Positions 35,101 to 48,602 are shown, numbered from the stretch's first letter. The stretch: 64,000 bases of DNA from Bugula neritina (GCA_964035545.1 OZ037769.1:13672133-13736132); one strand, 5' to 3'. Translations and numbers: made by a program. Notes: generated by a model from the sequence alone, not told the origin.

Positions 35101-38100
35101 TACAACAGGATGTCCTGACACTAATTGAGAGTTATCATATTTATATGTTTACAGGTTTCTAACATTAGGCCAATAAAATTAAATTCTGATAACCAACCCT
35201 TTTTATGTTTGACTGTCAATGCATGTAATAAAATCACTTGAGAAATTTTAGCGATTCCTTCTAACAATTAAAACAATATTGCTATAATTTGATGAGTCAC
35301 ATAAACTTTGGTTGGAAAATGCTCTAACTCAGTAACTTGCAAAATATAATGTTCCAATTAGGCGCATGTCCATAGAAACTGTTAGTAAATTTGTAATTTT
35401 CCAATTTACACAATCACTCTCAGCATTTCCTTGGAATATGCTTTGTTATTACAATATTAGAGTTGGGCTACAATATTGAATATATTTTATATAATTCTGT
35501 CCCTAGAAAGAGAAGATAAATCTTGATTTAAAAAGACAATTTAAAGTCTCTATACCGACCAGAGATTTCTACGAGCATCCCGGCACCTGTGTAGGCGACA
35601 TCTGTCTCAATAGTTATGGTGAGAGAGTCTGAGTCATGGTCACTCAAATCGATTGTCACATTCTGTCTGTCTATACATAACTTGGTTCCGTAAACCTGCA
35701 GCGTATTCATACTACTACTACAAACCAAGTTACTTTTCACAAATGCACCATATATATGTTTAATAACAAAGCACTGCCTATAATTATTTGTACAAATTAT
35801 GCTATTGCATAGTTATATTTTTTTATTATATATTATATTTACAAATAACATCAATATATTATATAATTACATTATTGATAATTGTATCTCTACATAATTA
35901 TTTTTATTTAGAAATCACGTGAGTATATTATAACTATTTAAAATTTTAATCATCATAAATTATATTAGAGCAATTCTTTTATTGGAAATGGGTATTAAAA
36001 GCTTGGTATATTAGGTCAATTTAAAGAAGATCTATGAATATATAAAATACATTATAAAAGTAAGGCTACGTATAGTAAAGACAGATTACTTCTTTCAGGT
36101 TGCACAGAATTCATGTCTCAAGTCTCTTTTAAGTTGCACAGAGCATTATGTCTTTCTCAAGTTACTCTCAGAGTCTTAATTGTTACTCAAGTCATTCAAA
36201 GTCATTAGTATAACTCAAGTTACACAGAGCCTTGAGTCTCACTCACGTTACTTAGAATCTCAAGTTTATTTCAGGTTAGTCAAAGTCTTGAGTCTCTCCC
36301 AAATTGTTCATAGTCTCAAGTTTCACAGAAGTTACTCATAGTCTTGATTGCCACTCAAGTTATTTAAAGCCTTGAGTGCCACTTAAGTTACTTATGTACA
36401 TTACTTGAAGCAATACGGTCGAGTCACTCACCAACATATACACCTCCTCACAGCTAGAGTTCCCTACGTCAGTCAGTAGTACTCTTATGTCCAGAGACTG
36501 GTAGAGATGGACATTCAATTTCAAGTTGTAGGAGTTGGGGAGTTGCTCGCTCAAGGCTGGAAAACTGTCACTAGTGGCTATTATGGTGGGCAAGTAGAGA
36601 GGTGGGTCTGCTGCAAGAACTGAGTTATGAGATGTAAACATCTGGTAAAAGATCTTGTAACCATGGAAACTGGCTGCAGTCTAAAATATCCAATTGCTTT
36701 ATGTTGATAATAAGAAATTTGATATCACTACATCAATTGCGTACTATATTTTATTATTAATATATAAATTGCAATAAATGTATAGCCTTAAGTTTTTTAT
36801 AATAGTAAAATTCAATTGTGAAAATGTAAAGTTGTTATGCATTTAAAAATATTTGGAACCTTTTTTCGCTATACACAAACTTGTTGTCTGAAAGTGTTGG
36901 GTTCATAAGCCTTAGGTTTATAGTTTATTGCTAATGAGAAATGGGCATAAATTAAGGTGTTGGGTTACAGTTATATAGCACTTGGGCTAACAACTAACCC
37001 CTTTGGAATATTATATAGAATTTTGCTAGAAAAAACGTGTGGTATCAACATTATATAACATTTGCAGGGGAGCAGCTGTGGTCTGGTATACACGAAGGTC
37101 ATGGGTTCGAGCCCTGACAAAGGCCATTGGTGATGTTAGGAAGAGCATCCAATCATAATTGTTCCTGTGCCTCATTTAAATAAGTCCTTAGCCCGATTTA
37201 ACAAAAACCCTTTGTATCAGGGGTTTCTCACAGGGATAGTGACTATAAACTTGCGTGAGTTATTATATAACATTTGCACTTGGGCGCTTTATTTATTTTT
37301 GACAGCATTGTTTATAACAACATTAAAGTTCCAGGACTTTATCAATATCCAATTAAAATTGTTATAAGCAAGTATATTCGATGCCTTTTCAAACTTTTTA
37401 CCAACATTTGGATATTGATGTAAAATGTCGTAAAAATATATGGCATCAATATTGTATATAGAACCTATTTGATCTTTGCAGATGTCGTTTATATTCAATG
37501 TTGATAGCTATAAACACTGTCAACACTGCTTCTAATATATATAGTAATCTAAAAAACTTTTCATCTACTAATTTATACACCATGTCGCAATCACAAATTA
37601 AATATTTTTGTTCTAACTTGTTTTGCCTAGAACAAGCATTATATAAATTATAAAAAAGTGATATATTTGTTAGTTTATCTATAGAAGTTTGCTTTTACTA
37701 GTGACAAAACTACATTTTAAGATAACATCAATATGATGGAGATCAGATATTTAAACTATTTCCTTCTACATGATGATTTATCAAATGATTATACTGCTAA
37801 CAGCAGCAAATACACGCCCACATAATATTCTACATGATGTTTAGATGAAAACATCATAATATAATGTGTTTACACTTTGGTACTCTGCAACGTGTGTACT
37901 AACTTTGATTGATGGCTGATGATCTTTGTCACTTTATGGTTTTGTATGCTGATGATTTCAGCCAACAAACTACATTAAAGTTATTATAAATAGCTGTCTG
38001 ATAATGTAATATTTATAAGGAAATGGGGTTCACTTACACTAGTAATCTCCTATCAGTGTTCTCGACTAATAAACATTTAGTAGGCCTATAAAGTATGGTA

Positions 38101-38644
38101 GTACAGCACACTGTATGCAACATATTACGCATTATATAAGGCAGCACTATACACTATTATATCAGCTATAGTGTAGGTGCAATTCAACAAAATTATATGC
38201 TATTCAAAACAGAGAAATTATTGTATTTAAATGAGCAACTTTTACTAATACCATTTTTTATTTATTATTAGGATAAAATTTTTGTGTGCAAACCCTGTTA
38301 TATTTTTTAAATTCCTTCGTTTGTCACCTTTGCTTATACTCAATAATATACATATACACACATTACACTCAACACTTGTATACAATTTATTTACCAACAT
38401 CTACACACCACATGTATCACACAACACAGTAATTCATAGTAGTGTCACATGACCTACATTAATTGAGCATAACCTAGATAGAGTGAACATGACCTAGATA
38501 AGGTTGCTATGGTCCATACCTAGTTGACATGATTCATACATAGCTATCATAACTTATAACTTATAGTAAGTTAAACTGACAAATTAATATTGAAATGACC
38601 TACAATATAGATTAGTATCATGACCTATATAAGATGTCTATGGC

Positions 38645-38716
<72 letters not shown>

Positions 38717-41160
38717 GTTACTGTGACATGCATTAAGTTACCATGACCTATATAAGATTAGCATGGCCTATATAGAGTAATTACCATGACTTACATTAAA
38801 TTAACATGACCTATATAGAATTCCCATGACCTACATTGAGTTAATGTGACCTATAATAGTGTATACCTGACTATTGGACTGAAGAGATATGACCACATCT
38901 GTATAGTTGGTATGATAAACTTCATATTGTAGGGAGCTGATGTCTACACTACTGCTGGTGGGAATACACCAAGAGTTCTCATTTACTTTGAGTAGACCTT
39001 CACACTTCCCTCTGAATATAAAGAATCATAGGAGCCATATCAGTATACTCTTACAGACTGCATGCAAGGCTTATACAATATGTAACCATAGAGTTTTTGC
39101 AGCTTTCGAAGCTAGAATCTAAAACTGAGGGGTATATTGTTGAGCTATATATTAAACTATAACTCACAGTTAACAACATGGTAGATAAACAAAATAATAG
39201 TAAATATTATAATATGACAAACAAAGCTATACCAAAATTAAATTAAAGTATATTCATAGGTCAATGTGAGTAGCATTATTGCAGTTTAATGGTACATCAT
39301 ATATGATGGTAATTTCTTTTATGATGGCCATAGCTATTGCACAATGGTGGTCAGGATATATTACTGCATGGTGGTCCTTGTTACATGGTGGTCATTACTA
39401 CATTACTAAATATACTAGATAGTGGTATACTACCCTGTAATGGCCATATACTAGATAGCGCAGTCATATTTCTATAGAAGGTTGGCTCATTCCTATATTA
39501 TATAGGCTAATCATTGATAGTAGTGATATTTACTAGATGAGATGACTACTTGTCACATGGTTGTCATAATAACACATGGAGGTCACCAATGATGGGTTGC
39601 AGTAGTGGAGGAATTCAGATAGTATAAGTTCCTTAGTTTTATTATTAAATTTCAGTTTGGGGCCAGGTTGAAATTTTTGCAAGAACATAACTTCTTTTGC
39701 TATATTTTCAATCTAGAGCACAGGCTTTTCTCAATTTCTCCATTATTACACAACTCATCTCAACAGCTGTTTCATAATTTTATTGTATAGATTTTCTTTT
39801 AATGCATTGCTCCAAAAGTTTGGACTTACTCTACAGTCTTGTAGAAAATGGCTATGTTCCTATAGCCTAGAGTTTTTATGGTGATAGAAGAACCGGGACT
39901 AGGTGCTGGAGGTAGAGTGAAGTTGGCTGGGTAGTATGGAGAAGCTATTGTTCCAGAGAGAGTAGAAATCGGGTGGTCTTGTGCCCCAGATAGCTGGTGA
40001 GTGGATCCTACGAAAGCAAGTGAAACTAGTTATAAATAGACTTATTAATACAGAAACTAGAAATAATCTCGTCATTTGCACCTTTGCTATGATGTCTGCC
40101 AATACATAAATTTATAGACTTCTAATTTCAAAGCAGAACCTTTTAGATCAATGCGGGCATGTGAATTATTTATATTGATAAGGCTTTAGTTAGCTGCAAA
40201 CTTTTTATAGTTTAAATATAAAAGTTTAAAATCACAATATCTTGCTAATTTGTAAACTTCGGAGTCATAATATAATGTTATAAGCCTAAATAATTATTTT
40301 AGATTTTGAAAGATTTTGATAATATATGGCGCAAATTAACCAACGGATAATTTATTTTCAAAAAAAGACATGTCAAAATTCGTTGTGTCCTCAATAACTA
40401 TTTATAGAAATATAGAATTTGAGTCGATATATTCTGTTATAAATTAAATTTTAATTATTAAAAAAACTTCATTCTTTAAGACTATTATCCACAGACAAAT
40501 TTTATATTATTGAAGATGCTATTGCTATGTATAACTATTATGGACTTTAATTGCACCCACCTTTATTACTGCTGTCATGAGAAATTAAGTTATTACCATA
40601 TTTAATAATTATTGATGTGGCATTCATGCTATAGGTGATTAATAGCCAAAGCCATGTATGTACTTTACTCTGACTGGGAATTAAGAAAAGTTGTCATACC
40701 TTTAGAGAAATAAGATTCCCAAAAAGACTCTTCTGGCCCAGAAAGTGACCAAACAATGTGACAATCTGAAACAAAAAAATGCAAAGATTAATTTATATTT
40801 TCCAGCCTACAATACAGACTATGGTACAAACAACTTTACTTCTATTACATTGTTCTTGCTTATCAATGACCTGATTATCATTTTATATATAAAGGTTTGT
40901 TGATGGGTTTTTGTGAAATCAAACCAGAAAATATTAGGAAAATTGAAAAGTTTAGGCTATTGAAATTTCTCTTCTATGTACTGCACTTAAATGACATGAT
41001 GAATATCACAAAGCTTATAATTATGAAATTATTTGTTGAAAGATACAAAATATTTTTCAGAATGAATTAGTATATCAGAATCCTATACTTGGTAATAATG
41101 TAGAGCTTCAAACTTACTAACTGCAAACTGGAAGGCTATTGTGAAAACCAAGTTCCTCAT
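32137..41160 (-). CDS. type I membrane receptor with four CUB-like domains and an FDNPTY tail
   Basis: Predicted 658 residues; I do not recognise a named orthologue. Exons: 41160-41118, 40765-40700, 40007-39830, 39011-38867, 36641-36432, 35695-35560, 34880-34625, 34107-33846, 33083-32597, 32443-32353, 32239-32137, summing to 659 codons with stop. A short signal peptide (MRNLVFTIAFQFAV) is followed by CUB1 about 45-150 (SGTIASPYYPANF), CUB2 about 157-260 (SCEEVYMLVYGTKLC), CUB3 about 267-385, CUB4 about 387-490 (LSNGVYPANQRDCYV, LTLCG), a Ser/Thr/Pro/Lys stalk about 495-590, one membrane helix about 600-622 (AIVVVLTISIGGIVVAVVII), stop-transfer RRKRK, and a 34-residue tail with GFDNPTY at 645-651. 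FDNPxY is the classic clathrin-adaptor and PTB signal of the LDL receptor, so endocytic uptake is inferred. Two splice choices are unsure: the acceptor at 35695 and donor GTCGGT at 35560, chosen because only they keep the frame. Confidence 0.83.
33607..33793 (+). mobile_element. tRNA-derived SINE, family B
   Basis: The head at 33607-33677 folds as a tRNA except for the anticodon arm: 7-bp acceptor GTCCTCA/TGGGGGC, D-stem GTGT/GCAC, and a T-arm around TTCGTAT. ACCCAGTG flanks both sides (33599-33606 and 33794-33801), fitting an 8-bp target-site duplication. It lies in an intron of the CUB receptor about 45 nt from an exon donor. The head is related to the element at 508-579. Confidence 0.7.
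36085..36415. repeat. imperfect minisatellite (TCAAGTTACTCA-GAGTCTTGAG)
   Basis: About ten degenerate units of 28-32 bp in a CUB receptor intron, starting near the donor at 36432. Confidence 0.75.
37067..37261 (+). mobile_element. SINE family A with 17-bp target-site duplication
   Basis: Flanked by ATTATATAACATTTGCA at 37050-37066 and 37262-37278. Same core and end as the copy at 14659; about 15 bp of the tRNA-like head (the GGTTAGAGCGTTTGC part) is missing. In a CUB receptor intron, antisense. Confidence 0.9.
38430..38647. repeat. degenerate CATGACCTA repeats, part 1
   Basis: Imperfect units built on ATGACCTATATAGA, continuing after the TA microsatellite at 38714-38866 up to the exon donor at 38867. 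Confidence 0.65.
38648..38713. repeat. TA dinucleotide microsatellite
   Basis: About 33 uninterrupted TA units, able to extrude as a cruciform. Confidence 0.97.
38714..38866. repeat. degenerate CATGACCTA repeats, part 2
   Basis: Units of about 28-32 bp (ACCATGACCTATATAGAATT and variants) ending within 12 nt of the CUB receptor exon donor at 38867. Confidence 0.7.
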
Positions 41161-44100
41161 TGTAGATGAACCAAGTTTGACCTAACAGAGAAGTTGCCAC
41201 GAAGGAGATGAACATTCAACTGATTTCACATGTTATTTTGTGTATTCTATTACTTGCTAATGATGGGATTGTAAATTGTTTTAGCAGCTATATGATGAAT
41301 CAAATGAAACATACCAGATAAAGTCAATGCCGTACAACAGATAGTAGGAGCGACTATAATTATAATTCATTGTTTCACCAGTGATGACAAGTAGGTGTTG
41401 GTATTCCTAAAAATACTATAGCCAATACTAACATATAACTCATCACTGAAATTGTAAGTGATGACAACTCCCTGTTTATCCTCAATCCAGTAAAAATTAC
41501 ATCATGATTTGAAAAATAAGCAACATTTTTTCTTTTTTTTTCTCGAAACAGTCTCCAAAAGTATTTATTAAAAGACTCAATTTTTTGTTTAAATCTATCT
41601 TTAGAGTGGCTTGGTGGTGCGGGTGACAATCTTTAGTTCATCAACAGTGCTCAAATTGCACCGTGCAAAGAGTCATAATTGGGTTGTTATTTCAATAGAG
41701 CTAAGCTATGTAGCTCAACAAGTATACGACTAGATAACGCATAACCAAGTGGTGAGCAAAGGCAGCAAGACTAAAAAAAATATAATGAAAAAATACCAGA
41801 CATGGAGTCTCGTAATTTTTTGACATATCAGGAAAATATTTGGTCTTATGTTATAGTTGAAGCGCTGAAGGCATTAATTAATAAAAATTAAAAACATGTG
41901 CAGGAAGTCAAACAATAAAAATGAAGAAAATAGAGTAGGCAGATTCAAGGCACTGCTATAGGCTTACAACTTTTACTGACAGCCAACCAGGCAGGCAACT
42001 AGCTACAGTGCTATTAAGTAGTTAATGATGTATTTTTCTGTTTCAGCTCTATGTGTTTTATATTAAAGATAGCGAACAAGCAAACAAAATTTATCAGCTT
42101 ACAAGTTGACTGTGTAACATAATAGTATTTTTTGTTAATAAACTCAAATTTCTACAGCAGGATTATATTATACATTTTTTCTCTATATGCATCTTTTGTA
42201 ATTCTCATACTTTTCAATGGAAAATCTTCATGTCTTAAACTTCTTTCCATGCTACCTTGTCTGCTTCCAAATTTCTATCACAAGAAACATATGTTATAAT
42301 ATACTTATTTAACTACTATACTCATTGAATTGGCTGTGACAGAAGCAAATTTTAGCATTTTGCTGAGTTATTGCTATCTGTCTTTTGTCTGTTTCAAAAT
42401 TCATTATCTGCACAGAGGTCAAGGCTCTAGTCATGCAGATTGGTAATCTAGAGTTAGTAGTAATTAATATGCTGCAATTATATTTGATAACACAATAATT
42501 AGTAGCTATTAATAATGACTATACAACAATTATGTAGTCTTGCACGAACTTTTTAGCTTCTAATTTGATTTAATAAATCAGTGTTTGTCTTTAGACTGTG
42601 TAAATTATAGCTCCAAAGCCGGTCATGCATGCCTACATACAACTTATGTTTCAGTCTTCGTTCAAGTTGTCTTACTAAAAGTCCTTGTAGAAAAGGATGT
42701 TTTGCGAAATCTCAGCTATGATTCGTTGAAACGCCGTGACTAGGCTAAAACGCTTAATGAGAGAGTAGCATAAAAGGTGCCGCAAATATGTTTAACCCTT
42801 TTTCCGAAATTTGTTTGGAGTTTAGGCTAGTAAACATTAAAGCGTGACACCAATGTGAATAGAAAAGCATGAAACTGTCAGCTAAGGAAAAATCAATATC
42901 AGTTAGTTCAACTTGTTATTGATTTGACGAGCAATAACCCTAGTAGAGCCGTATGCTTGACAACTATGACATTTACTTCATCAATATTGAATATAGCGTT
43001 GGTTATTTTGCGTGATTATATCTGTAGTCATAAGCATTATCAACATTAGTATTATTTTTACTAGTGTAGTTCAGTGTTCACTAGTTGCTGCAAACTGAAA
43101 CTATTCTGTATTCAGAGTCAGTGAGTACTCAACTACCAGAGTACGGCGTCGACTAGCTTAAGTCTCAAACTAATACTCATAGTGATAGAGTCATACTCAC
43201 TCGTCGAATTTTTTCCATGTTATCCATCTAATTCTCGTAACGCTAGTAATGGCTACTAGTACTTGCATTAGTGAGTGACACTGAGTCTGACTAAAACTCA
43301 CCTTGCTACTGACTAGCTCGTACTAGAAATAGAAACTAGAAGCAGGTGAGCCACAAAGTCAACTTTTTATTTATGTTAATACTTGTAGATCACTGAATAG
43401 TATTATGCAAAAGTAATATTCCAAGGTTGAAAATTCAACTGTTGGTGTAAATTTTACACGCACAGTTGCAGTGACCTATCCATCAATTTCAGTTTCAAGT
43501 TTTATTTTCACTTTAGCTCGTCCAGTAAGGTTGAGTTGCTATGTTTGTTATCTTTTGAACTTATTCAACAGCATAATACGCAGGCTTATTACTTGATTTT
43601 TTAATTCTGTTTAGAGTAACTATTATAGTTAGTCTTGGCTATATCAATATTAATTGTTAATTTGTTTTCATAATAATTTGAATTAATTGAATAAGCGTTA
43701 GAAAGTTTAATAACAAGTGTGTATAGACGTTGGAATTTGTTCACTGTTTTTTAAAATATTGTTATATGCATAATTTTTTGATTGTTTGATTTGTAATGCT
43801 GAAATAAACCAGTAATAAAGTAATAACATGCATATTTTTTATTGGTAAATTACTAATACTCATTTACAATAAGCTTTAACTACTCTTAAAATTAAATATT
43901 GAGTAACTCAGTAAGTTAACTAAAAAGATGGACAGTCATTGGGGTTAAGGTGATGAGTCACCAGAGGTCATTTTGATTACCATATGATTATTATAATTTC
44001 GAATAGATAAATACTAGTATAAAATGTGCTTTTTCATGAAAGTATAAATGAGACACTTTCTTGTTAGGAAGTCATAAAGAATCACTTCGAAATAACCATG

Positions 44101-44318
44101 TTGTAACAATTACTCTGTTGCAGTCAATAAATGCAGATTTCAAATTCATTTTTGGTAAGTATTTAGAATTAAAAGGCTAATGCCAGGTGTTAACTTATCG
44201 AGTAAGATATTATAATTCAAACACACAACTTTTCATAATATTATCATGCATACTATTTTTTGTAGATTAAGACGCTTCTTATTGTTTAGACTGCTATTTG
44301 CCCTCCAGTTCTTGCAGG
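41161..44318. other. intergenic region between divergent CUB receptor and membrane-protein genes
   Basis: No coding exon that I can support. Should contain the promoters of both genes. 43030-43340 is rich in ACTAGT, GACTA and AGTACT words, like the FAF1/MRPL40 interval. A minus-strand open frame at 41375-41629 (84 codons) has no splice context or recognisable similarity. The last bases, CTTGCAG before the ATG at 44319, could be an acceptor following a non-coding 5' exon. Confidence 0.5.
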
Positions 44319-47300
44319 ATGTTTAAGAAGTTTACAGACACTCTAAGTGGGACGCTAGATACTGTCAAGTCCTATGGATCATCTATGGTGATTGGGCAAA
44401 CAACTCAAGGTAGTAAATTAGTAGTTGTCAGCCAACCTGCGTTGAAAGGATTTATTCCAAATTATTTAGTTGCTTTGATGTAGTGTTTTCGTAAATCATT
44501 GTAATAAAAAAGCACATTATGATTAGCATAATGTGTGGAATTGAGCAGCTCTTTGATGTTAGAAAATCTGAAAGTAAGCATAAACTAGTGGGAAAGCTGT
44601 GAAACCCGTCAATTTATGATTAGATTACGCAAACTAGACTTGATGTGTCTATAACTTCACTTGTTTTTAGATATGTAATATTATGGTACTAGTTGTATGT
44701 GTACTCATATTATGATCATAACTAGATGGGTCCACAGATAAAGCACCTGCTAATAAGTTGTCACTAAATCTGCCAACCATAGGGAATGGTTCAGTCAGTG
44801 CTCCGGCCACAACCGCCAATAGCCCTGACAAGCCTGGACAGAAGACCTCCCTGGCTGCTAACACTCTTCTTGGCATTCAAAATACGCTGGGGAAGATAAC
44901 AGGTTGGTTCATTTGACACTTTCTGTAGATTGACAGGTGATTGATAAATTTGATGTTGAAGAATTTCATAGATTAACAGACATATCTTATTTAATCAACA
45001 AAGTTTTAATTGCATTTAATTTATCTAATACAGAATTGTGTAAAATGTATTCTAGAAAATAAAAATCTTGGAATTCTATTTAAGAAAGCCGTTTTTTATC
45101 TCCTACACCAAAGTTTCTATTTTTATTGCACATAATTATATATATAGCTAGTACACCAGGTGATTGGAAAACTCTCTAAGGATTGAGCTAGTAGTTGACT
45201 TCGTTTGTAGACACAGAATTATTATCTCCCTACATGTGTGGTGTTTGGATTCAAATTGAGAATTTGTACTCACACGCACAGCTGATTATGTCAGCAGTGG
45301 TCACATGACCAAGTTTGTCACACACGTCGCTATTTATTGTCTCACTGTAGTCCACTTTTCTCATTGACAGGTAGAGGTGATTCGACCAATGCTGTCGTTG
45401 TGGCGTCACAAAAGGGTCACACTGGACGAGGGCCAACTTTGGGCAATGCCGTCGTCACGGATGTCACTCGGATTACGGACAAGCACGTGATTGATGATGA
45501 CATCAGAGGTATGGCCGCCGAGGACATCTCAGACTTTGAGCAGTACAAGAAGGTATAGTTTGAATCTCACAGCTAACTGTACAGATGTTTATGAGAGTAT
45601 TTCAATGAGATTAGCTATATATGTATAGTTTTCTAGTTTATGCTGTGTAATTTGTAAATTTTTAAAATAGTAAGAGTACAGCTTTCAGGAGCTGCTAGCA
45701 ATTTTACACCTGTGTTGTTGTTTACAGGTTCTGAACCTTTACCTTTATGAGTAGCTATTTATAAACTATAGACGCATTAATTTGTCGACGTTCTTGACTT
45801 CTGTAGTTACCAAAGTCAATATTGTTCAAAATATGTGGATGTGTTTTCAATATGTAAATTAAGTTCGCTTTTTCATGTTGCTAGTTTATAAAATAATACT
45901 GGGCTATCACGTACTATAGAGAAAAGTTGGCCCTGCGTATAGCATGTAACATGGAGTTTATGTGATTATTATAATACAGTCTGCACCATGTATATGCTGT
46001 ATAACAAGGAGCAGCCGTGGTCTAGGGGTTAGAGCGTTTGCTTAGTAAACACAAAGTCACTGGTTTGAACCCAAAAAAGGTTATTGGTGATGTTAGGAAA
46101 AGCATCCAGTCATAATTGCTCCTGTGCCTCATCTAGATAAGTCCTTATCCTAATTTAACAAAAACCCTTACTACCAGGGATTCCTTAGAGTGATGGCGAC
46201 TATAAACTTGTGTTAGTTTTTTATATATGCAGTATGGCTATACATGTAGTATACTCTGTATAGTTGAAGAGTGCGGGGTACCTTGACACTCATGCCAACA
46301 GCAATGGCAAGAGCATGTGGGGTCAGGATGAAGATGACACCCTCATTGACGAGCAGTTCAAAAACTTACAGACTAACCTTGACACTGTCATCGGTGAGAC
46401 GGAGAAGATTGACGAACTCACCCCGGTCTCACCCAAAGGAGATAAGGACGAGAAAGGTAGGGTCCGTGCCCTCATTGGTTGTCAATTAACTTACTCAGTT
46501 TTTTCTTCTGACTCTTCAGCTCTGATTCCTCAAAAGTTTCTTGATTTATATCAACCTTTCTCCCATCAACTGCGAAATACCCACAATACCTTTCTCCCAT
46601 CAACTGTAAAATACCCAAAATACACCTCTCTATCACCAACTGAGAAATGTCTCTATTTTAAGTTGCCTTCTGTTCCTTTCTGAGTGAATCGCTAATATGT
46701 TTTACCTACCAACTATGTCCTACCTACCTACTATGTCCTACCTACTAACTATGTCCTACCTACCAACCATGTCCTACCTACCAACTATGTCCTACCTACC
46801 AACTATGTCCTACCTACCAACCATGTCCTACCTACCAACTATGTCCTACCTACCAACTATGTCCTACCTACCAACTATGTCCCACCTACCAACTATGTCC
46901 TACCTACCAACTATGTCCTACCTACTAACCATGTCCTACCTACCAACTATGTCCTACCTACCAACTATGTTCTACCTACCAACTATGTCCTACCTACCAA
47001 CTATGTCCTACCTACCAACTATGTTCTACCTACCAACTATGTCCTACCTACCAACTATGTCCTACCTACCAACTATATTCTGGTCTTTAGCATATTTGAC
47101 TCTCATAGAATTTCATAATAACTGTTTTAGGTCAACATAAATACTAAAGTTTGCTTTTTGGACTTACTTAGTCTATTCTTTGTTTCTTGTAATAACTGTG
47201 GTGAGCTGCATGTCCCTGCTTTTGTGCTACAAATTTGAAATGTTTCCTGAATTACTACTAACTAGTCTAGTTGTATGGATTTAGAGATATGAGTGTTTAT

Positions 47301-48489
47301 AAAATGCTGCAAGTTGGTTTTTACTTTTGACAGAAGAGAAGAAACCTCCCAAGAAGAAAAATAAGCATTTGGCCAGATGTATCAGGTGCATTCAAGATAA
47401 CAGAGTGAAAGGTATATAATATATATGTGTGTGCGTGTGTGTGTTATGTTTTATATATGGAATGTCATAAAGGTAACATAAAGGTAATTGAAATGTCAAT
47501 AGTTCATTTAGTTAACATTTTCTCATACAAGTCGAGTACAAGCCAACAAGTAATGTTAGAAGAATACATACAATTCTTTAGACTCTATCATACTGGAACA
47601 TGAGTTGAATATAGAGTACTATGTTGTGTGGTTACTGGTTTCATAGGAGGCTGTGTTGACCCAGAGGAAATGGCTGATGCTGCAGAAGATAATCTTGTGT
47701 TAAAAAAGGTGCTAAACATCATCTTCCTTCTGATAGGAACTCTGCTTTTCCTAGCCGTGGTGGTTGTTATTATATACACATCCTCAATTAGTAAGTATTA
47801 ATATAAGTATATATTACATAATATATAGGATATATATATACTATACTATGTATATTATACTGTATTATATGTTATTATATATACATCCTCCATTAGTAAG
47901 TGATCCCATTCATATTTTTCAGCGTATTTATGGGAATTTAAGCATGTCATTTAAGTACTCGTCAGTTTGTGAATTTTTTTCATTTTGTTTATAAATAAGA
48001 AAAGTTAATATTGATTTATGATATGATTTGTTTCAGTATTTCTTTTAATATTTTATAATATTCTAGTTGTTTAAAATCTACTGGCAATCTAATCATCTGC
48101 TGCAAATATATAGACCCCAGTGCATCCAAGCTTTCATTACCAATTGTTCGCTTGAAAAACTTGTTTTTTATAACTTCATACACCGTTTCTACAGGCCATT
48201 GTGTATATCTCAGTATGAAAGTTGTATACAACATGTATAGTTACTATACTTTCTATTTTTTGCTATAATGATAGTAATACTATTTGCAGAGGATAAAGGC
48301 ACCTTAGAACCTCCGAGCAGTGTAGACTTAGCCTCAGCACCAAACAAAACAGACTACGCGTATGAATACGTGCCCCCTGAGTATGATGCTGAAGAGACCG
48401 AAATTAATCGGTATTTCGGTAACAACTCCAACGGCAAAGCTAACTTCCTTAAAGTAAAAAACTCCATTGATGCCATGGCACTGCCTTAA
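44319..48489 (+). CDS. uncharacterised single-pass membrane protein
   Basis: 354 residues; I do not recognise the family. Exons: 44319-44409, 44726-44902, 45371-45552, 46264-46456, 47334-47411, 47647-47790, 48290-48489, summing to 355 codons with stop. There is no signal peptide. The start MFKKFTDTLSGTLDTVKSYG and a later LLGIQNTLGKITG can form amphipathic helices. Residues about 30-85 are polar and disordered-looking; about 120-210 are acidic (ISDFEQYKK, DEDDTLIDEQF). A strongly basic KKPPKKKNKHLARCIRC lies just before one hydrophobic helix, about 262-284 (LNIIFLLIGTLLFLAVVVVI). By the positive-inside rule the N-terminal 260 residues are cytosolic and the roughly 70-residue C-terminus, with an NKT glycosylation site at 307 and a YEYVPPEYD stretch, is outside (type II). 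It lies between two CUB-domain genes; a shared role is only a guess. Confidence 0.8.
46006..46223 (+). mobile_element. SINE family A
   Basis: Full-length copy with tRNA-like head (GTGGTCTAGGGGTTAGAGCG, GGTTTGAACCC), the GGTGATGTTAGGAAAAGCATCC core in pieces, and the ACTATAAACTTGTGTTAGTT end. Diverged flanks TATATGCTGTATAAC and TATATGCAGTATGGC look like a target-site duplication. In intron 3 of the membrane-protein gene, sense, ending about 40 nt before the exon-4 acceptor. Confidence 0.85.
46697..47075. repeat. 18-bp minisatellite (encodes MSYLPT if read)
   Basis: About 21 units of ATGTCCTACCTACCAACT with few variants. Being a multiple of 3, it stays open as a hexapeptide repeat, but it lies in intron 4 and the frame is not joined to the gene. 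Confidence 0.95.
47873..47901. repeat. duplicate of exon-6 end and donor inside intron 6
   Basis: TTATATATACATCCTCCATTAGTAAGT-like sequence repeats the exon-6 end and donor at 47768-47796 with two or three changes. The second GT is 105 nt further, but reading through the first donor reaches a stop within a few codons. Confidence 0.8.
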
Positions 48490-48596
48490 GTGGGACAAGA
48501 GAAGTAATTCACTTTTTGTTCCATTTTGACGCTTAGAAAATATTTTTGTTGAAATTCAACTGCCAACTTGTTGTAAGTGATTGCAACATTTATAAT

Positions 48597-48602
48597 AATA
48601 AA
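48597..48602 (+). terminator. polyadenylation signal AATAAA, membrane-protein gene
   Basis: AATAAA 108 nt after the stop at 48489, in TTTATAATAATAAATG. Confidence 0.55.

Noticed and set aside
35711-35717. TAG acceptors for the CUB receptor exon
   Set aside because: Joined to the preceding phase-0 exon they create an immediate stop or frameshift.
41375-41629. 84-codon minus-strand open frame with a hydrophobic end
   Set aside because: No start context, neighbours or similarity; probably chance.
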